Shown here one piece after another: positions 44,852-51,732 of a stretch of 64,000 nt of DNA; position 1 is the first letter of the stretch; each line of letters opens with the position of its first letter. Source of the stretch: Flavobacterium sp. UBA7663 (lineage in GTDB: Bacteria > Bacteroidota > Bacteroidia > Flavobacteriales > Flavobacteriaceae). The translations under genes and the position numbers were made by a program. Location of the stretch: contig NZ_DLHR01000019.1 in the NCBI RefSeq assembly GCF_002483315.1, positions 1-64,000 on the forward strand. The letters are read 5' to 3'. Below the pieces are notes generated by a model. That model saw only the letters and a program-made list of their open reading frames with translations. It was not told the origin of the DNA and ran no database searches.

Positions 44852-44893
44852 AATCAACAATCGTTAATCGTTAATCATCAATCAAAAATCAAT
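44852..44893. repeat. Direct word repeat (AATCGTT/AATCAA) between ldcA and yraN
   Basis: A run of near-copies of a 7-base word (AATCAAC, AATCGTT, AATCGTT, AATCATC, AATCAAA, AATCAAT) covers the whole gap and the last codons of ldcA, so that the stop and the final residues LIFD lie within the repeat. There is no inverted pairing. It resembles in style the other word repeats of the window. Confidence 0.6.
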
Positions 44894-45834
44894 TTTACTT
44901 CTTTATCATTCACTTCAAAATCTACTTGTTTTCCAAGAATCAAAGTTCTATTGTCTTTTTGATGTCCAGCTGGGAATTCAAACACAATTGGAATGTTGTA
45001 TTCTTTGGCAATTGCGGTAATAATTTGCACTTCATTTTGTCCAAACGGAATTTCGTTATCGTGCATATCGGCCATACTTCCCACAATAATTCCTTTTACA
45101 TTTTCAAAATATCCATTGCGTTTTAAGTTGTACATCATTCTGTCAATGTGATACAAATATTCGTCCAAATCTTCAATAAAGAGAATTTTTCCTTTTGTAT
45201 CAATCGATGATTTTGAACCCAATAAACTATATAAAATCGAAATATTTCCTCCTACTAATTCGCCTGAAGCTTTTCCTTTTACATCATATGATTTTGATGG
45301 AATTGTATACGAAATCGCCTCTCCAAACATTGCTTTTCTCAAAGTTTCTTTTACTTCTTCAGGTGCTTTTGGAACCGTAAATGGCATAATCGAATGTAAT
45401 GTCGCAACGCGTTCCACATTCAATTGACTATGCAAAACCGTAACATCAGAAAATCCCATAATCCATTTCGGATGCTTTTTGAATTTGGTAAAATCCAACG
45501 AATCTATTATTCGAACCGTTCCATATCCACCACGCGCGCACCAAATCGCTTTGATATTGTCGTCATCCATCATTTCTTGAAAATCAGCAATTCTTTCTGT
45601 ATCGGTTCCGCCAAGTTGACAACTATCTAAACCTATGGTTTTGCCTAATTTGGCTTTTAATCCCCAAGATTCTAATAATTCAATAGCGGGTTTTGCATCT
45701 TCTGGAAAAAATTTACGAGCCGTACAAACAATAGCAACTGTGTCGCCTTTTTTTAGATAAGGTGGAATTTTCATTTTCTTTTGCGAATGAGAAAAGTTTG
45801 AAATTAAAATAAGTACTAAAATAAATCTATACAT
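44878..45834 (-). CDS. ldcA: LD-carboxypeptidase (S66), exported form
   Basis: Serine peptidase of 318 residues that removes the terminal D-Ala from tetrapeptides of cell-wall peptides. Nucleophile Ser in GFSDVTVLHS near residue 128, preceded by CARGGYGT; later Glu and His of the triad are in the C-terminal half (LFIEDL, PAGHQKDNRTL). An N-terminal signal peptide (about 1-17, ending HSQ) precedes the usual start MKIPPYLKKGD, so it may act in the periplasm, unlike cytoplasmic E. coli LdcA. A start at 45774 would give the cytoplasmic form. TACTTTTG at 45860-45853 fits a start at 45834. Confidence 0.9.
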   Translation of the reverse strand: MYRFILVLILISNFSHSQKKMKIPPYLKKGDTVAIVCTARKFFPEDAKPAIELLESWGLKAKLGKTIGLDSCQLGGTDTERIADFQEMMDDDNIKAIWCARGGYGTVRIIDSLDFTKFKKHPKWIMGFSDVTVLHSQLNVERVATLHSIMPFTVPKAPEEVKETLRKAMFGEAISYTIPSKSYDVKGKASGELVGGNISILYSLLGSKSSIDTKGKILFIEDLDEYLYHIDRMMYNLKRNGYFENVKGIIVGSMADMHDNEIPFGQNEVQIITAIAKEYNIPIVFEFPAGHQKDNRTLILGKQVDFEVNDKEVKLIFD

Positions 45835-45970
45835 AGTCAGATTTTATTAACTCAAAAGTAAACAAAATCCAATTAAAATTCGGGATTTCGTCACTAATCG
45901 ATTATTTTTGTTTCAGTTTTTAATAAAATAATCTTTGCTCTCTTAAATTAACACTTCTGTTGTTCGGAAT

Positions 45971-46472
45971 TTAACGCAAAGTTTAGAAGTTTTTCGCAAA
46001 GTCAAAAAAGGAAAAAATGACAGAAAATGAAATCTCAAATAAAGTTATTGGAATTGCAATTGAAGTTCACAATGCATTAGGACCTGGCTTACTTGAAAAC
46101 ACATATAAAGAATGTCTTTATTATAAACTTGTACAAGCAGGATTTAAAGTTGAAAAAGAAAAATCAATTCCATTGATTTTCGAAGATGTAAAACTAGATT
46201 GCGGATATCGAATCGATTTACTTGTAGAAGATAAACTGGTTTTAGAATTAAAAAGTGTTGAAGAACTTTCCGAACTTCATTTTGCACAAACTTTAACTTA
46301 TTTAAGGCTTGGTAATTTCAAATTAGGCTTACTTTTAAACTTTAATTCCGTTCTTTTAAAAGAAGGCATCAGACGAGTTGTGAATAAATTATAATTTTCA
46401 CGACATTTGCACTTTTAAAAACTTAAAATTACTTTACATAGCTTTGCGAAAAACTTAGCGTCTTTGCGTTAA
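45971..46472. mobile_element. Inverted-repeat cassette carrying a GxxExxY gene
   Basis: Arms 45971-46001 and 46442-46472 are both 31 bases and inverted, with 26 matching positions: 11 at the outer end, 14 at the inner end, five mismatches between. They are made of the word CGCAAAG. The only content is one small gene on the plus strand. The right arm ends 12 bases before the metG ATG and contains a TAGCTTTG box (46439-46446) overlap that could drive metG. No target duplication or transposase is visible. Calling it mobile is inference from architecture. Confidence 0.6.
46017..46394 (+). CDS. GxxExxY protein (putative PD-(D/E)XK nuclease)
   Basis: Protein of 125 residues with the name-giving motif G24-L-L-E27-N-T-Y30. 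It also shows the pieces of a RecB-like PD-(D/E)XK site: D67 (YRID), E77-x-K79 (LELK) and Q91-x3-Y95 (QTLTY). The family is widespread in Bacteroidota and others, often in several copies, with no known function. Here it is the sole gene of the 31-base inverted-repeat cassette, 15 bases after the left arm. A nuclease acting on its own cassette ends, as DNA or RNA, is a hypothesis. Confidence 0.9.
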   Translation: MTENEISNKVIGIAIEVHNALGPGLLENTYKECLYYKLVQAGFKVEKEKSIPLIFEDVKLDCGYRIDLLVEDKLVLELKSVEELSELHFAQTLTYLRLGNFKLGLLLNFNSVLLKEGIRRVVNKL

Positions 46473-46484
46473 AATTAAATAATT

Positions 46485-48542
46485 ATGTTAGAAAATCCAA
46501 AAAGATATACGATTACAGCGGCTTTACCTTATACAAATGGCCCTATTCACATTGGACATTTAGCGGGTGTTTATGTTCCTTCTGATATTTATGCGAGATA
46601 TTTGCGTTTGCAAGGAAAAGATGTGGCTTTCATTTGTGGAAGCGACGAGCATGGTGTGGCGATTTCAATGAAAGCGAAAAAAGAAGGCATTACGCCTCAA
46701 CAAGTAATTGATAAATATGACGGAATTATTCGTCAATCGTTTTTAGATTTCGGGATTTCATTTGATAATTATTCAAGAACTTCTTCGGAGATTCATCATA
46801 AAACCGCATCAGAATTTTTCAAAAAATTATACGATAACGGAGATTTCATCGAAGAAACTACCGAACAATTATACGATGCAAAAGCAGACCAATTTTTAGC
46901 AGACCGTTTTGTGACTGGAACTTGTCCAAAGTGCGACAATCCAGAAGCTTACGGCGATCAATGTGAAAAATGTGGTTCGACTTTAAATGCAACCGATTTA
47001 ATTAATCCAAAATCAACTATTACAGGAGAAACTCCAATTTTAAAATCAACGAAACACTGGTTTTTACCTTTAAATCGTTACGAATCGTTCTTAAGAGAAT
47101 GGATTTTAGAAGGTCATAAAAACGATTGGAAACCAAATGTTTACGGACAAGTAAAATCGTGGGTTGATGGTGGTTTAGAACCAAGAGCCGTAACACGTGA
47201 TTTAGATTGGGGAATTGATGTTCCAGTTGAAGGTGCCGAAGGAAAAAAATTATATGTTTGGTTTGATGCGCCAATTGGCTACATTTCTTCAACCAAAGAA
47301 TGGGCGGCTCGTGAAGAAAAAGATTGGGAACCGTATTGGAAAGATGCCGATACAAAATTGGTTCACTTCATTGGAAAAGACAATATCGTTTTCCATTGCA
47401 TTATTTTCCCAGCGATGTTAAAAGCAGAAGGAAGTTATATTTTACCCGATAATGTTCCGGCAAATGAATTTTTAAATTTGGAAGGAAACAAATTATCTAC
47501 TTCAAAAAACTGGGCGGTTTGGTTGCACGAATATTTACAAGATTTCCCAGAAAAACAAGATTCGTTGCGTTATGCATTAACGGCAAATGCTCCAGAAACA
47601 AAAGATAATGACTTTACTTGGAAAGATTTTCAAGCAAGAAATAATAATGAATTAGCGGCGATTTTTGGAAATTTCATCAATCGTGTGGTGGTGTTGACTA
47701 ATAAATATTACAACGGAATTGTTCCAGCTCCAAACGAATTTTCTGAAGTTGACGAACAAACTTTAGACGAATTAAAAGCGTATCCAGCTGTAATTTCAAG
47801 TTCAATTGAGCGTTATAGATTCAGAGAAGCGTTGGGCGAATTAATGAACGTAGCGCGTTTAGGAAACAAATATTTAGCAGATGAAGAACCATGGAAAATG
47901 GTAAAAGAAAATCCGACAAGAGTGCAAACTCAAATGTATGTGGCGTTACAAATTGCTTCTGCTTTAGCGGTTTTATCGGAACCATTTTTACCGTTTACAG
48001 CTAAAAAATTATCGAATATTTTAAAAATAGATGCTTTAGGTTGGAATGATGTAACGACGAAAACAGATTTATTACCAGCAGGACATCAAATTGGTCAAGC
48101 CGAAATTTTGTTTGCCCAAATTGAAGATGCCGAAATCCAAAAACAATTAGACAAATTAGAAGCAACTAAAACTGCCAATAAAGTGGAAAACGCAAAAGCT
48201 GAACCGCAAAAAGAAACGGCTTCGTTTGAAGATTTTGCCAAAATAGATTTACGAATTGGAACGATTATCGAAGCAGAAAAAATGCCAAAAGCCAACAAAC
48301 TTTTAGTTTTAAAAGTAGATACTGGAATTGATGTTAGAACCATCGTCTCTGGAATTGCTGAGCATTTTACACCTGAAGAAGTTATTGGAAAACGCGTAAC
48401 TGTTTTAGTAAACTTAGCACCAAGAGCTTTACGTGGTGTGGAAAGCGAAGGCATGTTATTGTTAACCAATAATGCAGAAGGAAAATTGGTTTTTGTAAAT
48501 CCAGATGCAGAAGGTGTAATTAATGGTGCGATGATTTCTTAA
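46485..48542 (+). CDS. metG: Methionyl-tRNA synthetase with tRNA-binding tail
   Basis: Class I synthetase of 685 residues. HIGH motif at 22-25, zinc-binding knuckle CPKCDNPEAYGDQCEKCG (about 144-162), KMSKS equivalent KLSTSKN near 335, anticodon-binding helical domain with a WK pair, and a C-terminal EMAP-like tRNA-binding OB fold (about 580-685, FAKIDLRIGTI). Normal domain set for Flavobacteriia. Its leader contains the right arm of the GxxExxY cassette. Confidence 0.98.
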   Translation: MLENPKRYTITAALPYTNGPIHIGHLAGVYVPSDIYARYLRLQGKDVAFICGSDEHGVAISMKAKKEGITPQQVIDKYDGIIRQSFLDFGISFDNYSRTSSEIHHKTASEFFKKLYDNGDFIEETTEQLYDAKADQFLADRFVTGTCPKCDNPEAYGDQCEKCGSTLNATDLINPKSTITGETPILKSTKHWFLPLNRYESFLREWILEGHKNDWKPNVYGQVKSWVDGGLEPRAVTRDLDWGIDVPVEGAEGKKLYVWFDAPIGYISSTKEWAAREEKDWEPYWKDADTKLVHFIGKDNIVFHCIIFPAMLKAEGSYILPDNVPANEFLNLEGNKLSTSKNWAVWLHEYLQDFPEKQDSLRYALTANAPETKDNDFTWKDFQARNNNELAAIFGNFINRVVVLTNKYYNGIVPAPNEFSEVDEQTLDELKAYPAVISSSIERYRFREALGELMNVARLGNKYLADEEPWKMVKENPTRVQTQMYVALQIASALAVLSEPFLPFTAKKLSNILKIDALGWNDVTTKTDLLPAGHQIGQAEILFAQIEDAEIQKQLDKLEATKTANKVENAKAEPQKETASFEDFAKIDLRIGTIIEAEKMPKANKLLVLKVDTGIDVRTIVSGIAEHFTPEEVIGKRVTVLVNLAPRALRGVESEGMLLLTNNAEGKLVFVNPDAEGVINGAMIS

Positions 48543-48547
48543 AAATA

Positions 48548-48592
48548 ACCGCAGATTCGCAGATTTATATATACAATCTGTGAATCTGCGGT
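48548..48592. repeat. Word hairpin (CGCAGATT) after metG
   Basis: Arms 48548-48565 and 48575-48592 are 18 bases each, inverted, with a single G-U-compatible mismatch, around a 9-base A/T loop. Each arm contains the word GCAGATT twice. No T-tract follows on the plus strand, so termination is doubtful. The structure equals the ends of an inverted-repeat cassette with no cargo. Six bases after the metG stop. Confidence 0.8.
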
Positions 48593-48606
48593 AAAAAACA
48601 ATAACT

Positions 48607-49293
48607 ATGAACCCAAAAATAATCGCTTTCGACGCCGACGATACTTTATGGCACAACGAACCTTATTTCGATGAGGCGCAAGAACGCTTTTGTGTTTTGT
48701 TTCAAGATTATGCTTCGAGTCAAGAAATTTTAGGGTTGATTTTGAATCATCAAATTAAGAATTTACCACTGTATGGTTTCGGAATCAAAGCATTTACATT
48801 GTCAATGATAGAATCGGCTTTGGAATTAACCAATCATAAAATTTCGGGAAAAGGAATTGAGCAAATTTTAGCTATTGGGAAAGATTTACTGCAAAAACCA
48901 GTAGAATTATTACCCAATGTAACTGAAGTTTTAGAACAATTAAAAGAAAGTCATAAATTAATTGTAGCTACAAAAGGCGATTTAAAAGACCAACACCGCA
49001 AATTGCACGATTCAGGAATTGGTGCTTATTTTCATCATATCGAAGTCATGAGTGACAAAGCCGAATTGGATTATGAAAAAATGTTAGGTCGTTTAGATTG
49101 TAAAGCCGAAGATTTTCTAATGATTGGAAATTCATTAAAATCAGACGTTTTACCTGTTTTAAATATTGGCGGACATGCGATTCACATTCCGTATCACACG
49201 ACTTGGGAATACGAAAAAATTGATTTTGAAATCGAGCACGATAATTTCAAATCGTTTACCAATATTACTGAGATTTTACCCTTACTAAAATGA
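48607..49293 (+). CDS. HAD-family hydrolase
   Basis: Phosphatase-type protein of 228 residues. Motif I DADDT (nucleophile Asp9, proton donor Asp11), motif II Thr in VATKGD, motif III Lys in the SDKAELDYEKM area and motif IV GNSLKSD are all present. A helical cap (about 20-95) gives the subfamily I form. The substrate is unknown; phosphoglycolate- or nucleotide-like substrates are possible. Overlaps the next gene by 4 bases. Confidence 0.9.
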   Translation: MNPKIIAFDADDTLWHNEPYFDEAQERFCVLFQDYASSQEILGLILNHQIKNLPLYGFGIKAFTLSMIESALELTNHKISGKGIEQILAIGKDLLQKPVELLPNVTEVLEQLKESHKLIVATKGDLKDQHRKLHDSGIGAYFHHIEVMSDKAELDYEKMLGRLDCKAEDFLMIGNSLKSDVLPVLNIGGHAIHIPYHTTWEYEKIDFEIEHDNFKSFTNITEILPLLK

Positions 49294-49913
49294 AGCAAAA
49301 AATAGACATCTCTACTTGGAATCGAAAAGAACATTTTGAATTTTTCTGTACTTTCGAAGAACCTTTTTTTGGGATTACTACACCTATAGACATGACTATT
49401 GCTTATGAAAAAGCGAAAGCCATGCAAATTCCGTTTTTTGTTTATTATTTACACAAAACGATTGCTGCTGTAAACCACGTGGAAAATTTCAGGTATCGAA
49501 TTCAAGGAAATGATGTGATGCTTTATGACGAAATTGACGCTTCTTCAACAATAATGCGCGAAGACAAAACGTTTGGATTCTCTTTTATGAAATATCATTC
49601 CGATATTCACGAATTTGCTAAAAACGTTCAAACTGAAATCGAAAGAATTCAAATAACACCAGGACTATTTACAAGAGAATTTCCTGAAAATATCATTCAT
49701 TTTTCTGCCGTTCCTTGGATTAATTTCACAGGTTTAACACACTCAAGAAAATACTCTTTAAAAGATAGTTGTCCAAAAGTTTCGTATGGAAAGTTAATGA
49801 CTGAAGACGGTAAAAAAACCATGGCGATGACGGTTTTAGCACATCATGGTTTAGTAGACGGCTATCACATGGGATTATTTGTTGATGCTTTACAAGCGGA
49901 ATTAAATAAATAA
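49290..49913 (+). CDS. CAT-like acetyltransferase (chloramphenicol acetyltransferase fold)
   Basis: Protein of 207 residues of the type A CAT fold, with the catalytic His in HHGLVDGYHMG near the C-terminus (HHxxxDGxH) and the opening WNRKEHFEFF. Chromosomal members in Flavobacteriia need not act on chloramphenicol; the acceptor is unknown, so resistance should not be assumed. Coupled to the HAD gene. Its stop is inside the terminator at 49909. Confidence 0.88.
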   Translation: MKQKIDISTWNRKEHFEFFCTFEEPFFGITTPIDMTIAYEKAKAMQIPFFVYYLHKTIAAVNHVENFRYRIQGNDVMLYDEIDASSTIMREDKTFGFSFMKYHSDIHEFAKNVQTEIERIQITPGLFTREFPENIIHFSAVPWINFTGLTHSRKYSLKDSCPKVSYGKLMTEDGKKTMAMTVLAHHGLVDGYHMGLFVDALQAELNK

Positions 49914-49940
49914 ACCACCGACAAAAGTCGATGGTTTATT
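49909..49940. terminator. Bidirectional terminator between convergent genes
   Basis: AATAAACCA / TGGTTTATT form a 9-base stem that continues after one mismatch with CGAC / GTCG around an AAAA loop. It ends the CAT-like gene (whose stop lies in the stem) and, from the other side, the HRDC gene three bases away. No long T run on either strand. Confidence 0.65.
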
Positions 49941-49942
49941 AA

Positions 49943-50380
49943 TCAAACAGCATTCAAAATTGCTAAAATATCTTCTCCGAATCTCTCCGATTTTTGTTTT
50001 CCGAAACCTTTAATTTGTTGCAATTCATCTAAGTTACTTGGCTTATACATGGCTAAATCGATTAGTTCCGAATTGTGACAAATCATATACTTTTTCAGTT
50101 TCAAAGCTTCTGATTTTTCGTTTCTCCACTGATTCAAATAACCGTAAACTTGTTTGTCTTTCGGATTCAAATCTTCATACGATTTACGTTCTAATCGCTC
50201 TTGTTTTTCTTGTTCTTCTGATTCATAATGAACAATCACGGACCAATATGCTTCTTCACTCTCAACAAATTGCGGGCTCGATTTTTTAAACGTAACCGAA
50301 TTCAAAAAAGCATTCAATTGTTGTTGATCGTACTCCAAAAATGCGTTATCCAAACGGATTGAAAATACTTTAACTTGCAT
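49943..50380 (-). CDS. HRDC domain protein
   Basis: Protein of 145 residues. The C-terminal 75 residues form an HRDC domain (LNQWRNEKSEALKLKKY ... LQQIKGFGKQKSERFGEDIL), the nucleic-acid-binding module of RecQ helicases and RNase D. The N-terminal half (about 1-68) is unknown and carries no helicase or nuclease motif. It follows the ssb gene after 7 bases, which suggests a DNA-linked role. Confidence 0.9.
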   Translation of the reverse strand: MQVKVFSIRLDNAFLEYDQQQLNAFLNSVTFKKSSPQFVESEEAYWSVIVHYESEEQEKQERLERKSYEDLNPKDKQVYGYLNQWRNEKSEALKLKKYMICHNSELIDLAMYKPSNLDELQQIKGFGKQKSERFGEDILAILNAV

Positions 50381-50387
50381 AGCATCC

Positions 50388-50711
50388 TTATTTACCGATT
50401 AACAAAATTTCGTTTGCTACAACTTCGGTAACAAAACGTTTATTTCCGTCTTTGTCGTCGTAACTTCTATGAGTTAGTTTGCCTTCGATAGCGATTTCTT
50501 TACCTTTGGTTACAAATCTTTCAATGATATCAGCCGTTTTGCCCCAAGCGGTTACTCGGTGCCACTGCGTTTGTTCTACTTTGTCACCGTTGTCTTTGTA
50601 ATACACTTCGTTTGTAGCGATGCTGATGTTTGCTAATTTTTTTCCTCCTTCAAGGTTTTTGATTTCTGGTTCTTGACCAACGTGTCCGATTAATTGTACT
50701 GAATTCTTCAT
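50388..50711 (-). CDS. ssb: Single-stranded DNA-binding protein, short (first copy)
   Basis: OB-fold protein of 107 residues with the SSB pattern VQLIGHVGQEPEIK, WHRVTAWGK and EIAIEGKLTHRSYDDKDG. The chain stops right after the OB fold and lacks the Gly/Pro-rich linker and acidic tip (DDDxPF) by which usual SSB recruits partner proteins. It is a close paralogue of the gene at 50779, with similar leader sequence. Probably an accessory SSB. Confidence 0.93.
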   Translation of the reverse strand: MKNSVQLIGHVGQEPEIKNLEGGKKLANISIATNEVYYKDNGDKVEQTQWHRVTAWGKTADIIERFVTKGKEIAIEGKLTHRSYDDKDGNKRFVTEVVANEILLIGK

Positions 50712-50778
50712 GGCGTATAAAATTTAATGTTTGTGTTTATGAAAGTATTTTGATGTTGATTTTGAAATTGTTCTTGAC

Positions 50779-51099
50779 TTATTTGCTCAATAGAACCAAT
50801 TCATTGGCAACAACTTCCGTTATATAACGTTTGTTTCCGTCTTTATCGTCGTAACTTCTGTGGGTTAGTTTACCTTCGATGGCAACGTGACTTCCTTTGG
50901 TTACTAATTTTTCGATTATGTCTACTGTTTTTCCCCAAGCGGAAACGCGGTGCCATTCGGTTTGTTCAACTTTTTCACCTTTGGTGTTGGTGTAATTTTC
51001 ATTTGTAGCGATAGTGAAGTTTGCTACTCTTCCAGATTCTAAGTTTTTGATTTCTGGTTCTTGTCCTACGTGTCCGATTAATTGTACTCTGTTTTTCAT
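50779..51099 (-). CDS. ssb: Single-stranded DNA-binding protein, short (second copy)
   Basis: OB-fold protein of 106 residues, about three quarters identical by eye to its neighbour at 50388. It likewise ends after the OB fold (ELVLLSK) without an acidic tail. The bases before the ATG match those before the neighbour (AACATTAAAT...ACGCCATG form), so the tandem duplication included the leader. The S23 cassette lies directly upstream. Confidence 0.93.
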   Translation of the reverse strand: MKNRVQLIGHVGQEPEIKNLESGRVANFTIATNENYTNTKGEKVEQTEWHRVSAWGKTVDIIEKLVTKGSHVAIEGKLTHRSYDDKDGNKRYITEVVANELVLLSK

Positions 51100-51140
51100 G
51101 GCGTTTAAATATTTAATGTTAATAATTATGTTACTTTTTT

Positions 51141-51589
51141 AGTCGCAGTCGCAGTGTTCAGTCACAGGTGTTTAATTTTATAATTTACAACCAAATCTTG
51201 TTGGATTTAAAATCATATAATTAATTATTTTACCAATTTCTTCCGACTTATTTATCATATCAATATATTGAGTCTTTGATAAATAATTGCATTCTAAAGC
51301 AAAATCTAACCAAACGGAAGTTTCAGAATTTTCACCATCAGAATCAGTAAGCTTACTTATAAAATGATTTATATATCTTCTTTTTCTGTAAGCTTCGGCG
51401 ATATTGGCACATACACTTCTTGATGACCTTCTGATTTGATCAGTTAGTGCATATTTTTCATCTTTTGGAAACGAGTCTGATACTTTTTTAATTTCCATAG
51501 CTAATGAAAAAGCTTTTTGATATGCTAATAATTCTTTGAAATCCATTCTATTAATTTTTCTGAAAACTGTGACTGAAAACTGCGACTAA
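51141..51589. mobile_element. Inverted-repeat cassette carrying a four-helix-bundle (S23) gene
   Basis: Arms 51147-51167 and 51567-51587 are 21 bases, inverted, with 20 matching positions. The left side has an additional copy of the unit GTCGCA (51141-51146). The words are ACTGtGACTGAA and ACTGcGACT. The content is one gene on the minus strand. The layout equals that of intervening sequences in some 23S rRNA genes, where a terminal stem encloses an S23 ORF, but this copy is between protein genes. Mobility is inference. Confidence 0.6.
51178..51546 (-). CDS. Four-helix-bundle protein (S23/IVS family)
   Basis: Basic, helical protein of 122 residues. It shows the family pattern: opening with ELLAYQKAFSLAMEI, then TDQIRRSSRSVCANIAEAY near 35-53 and ETSVWLDFALECNYL near 75-89. 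Members occur in 23S rRNA intervening sequences and as stand-alone genes, and the fold is like Avd of diversity-generating retroelements; no reverse transcriptase or template repeat is seen here. Function unknown. It ends 10 bases inside the left arm of its cassette. Confidence 0.93.
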   Translation of the reverse strand: MDFKELLAYQKAFSLAMEIKKVSDSFPKDEKYALTDQIRRSSRSVCANIAEAYRKRRYINHFISKLTDSDGENSETSVWLDFALECNYLSKTQYIDMINKSEEIGKIINYMILNPTRFGCKL

Positions 51590-51683
51590 TAATTCGTTCA
51601 TTTCGACAGTGCAAAGATGTGGCGAGAAAAAAAGGTTATTCGGTATTTAGCTATTTACTTTCGGTTGTAAATATTTGTAAGCG

Positions 51684-51715
51684 TTTGTAAATGGAAACTA
51701 TTTTCGCTATATTTG
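51684..51715 (+). promoter_or_regulatory. Promoter of the GNAT-nitrilase operon
   Basis: TTTG at 51684-51687, a 20-base spacer and TATATTTG at 51708-51715: a full match to the Bacteroidota consensus. Transcription would begin near 51722, so an ATG at 51691 cannot be in the message; the ATG at 51733 is the likely start. Confidence 0.65.
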
Positions 51716-51732
51716 TTGAAAATCAATACTAT

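Noticed and set aside
46485..46600. Riboswitch or T-box before metG
   Set aside because: The leader outside the cassette is only 12 bases; no conserved riboswitch core is visible.
49290..49913. Chloramphenicol resistance gene
   Set aside because: The fold and catalytic His are there, but the gene sits in a core operon with a HAD hydrolase and nothing suggests transfer; only an acetyltransferase of unknown acceptor is supported.
51141..51589. Diversity-generating retroelement (the S23 fold resembles Avd)
   Set aside because: No reverse transcriptase, template repeat or variable repeat is found in the window.
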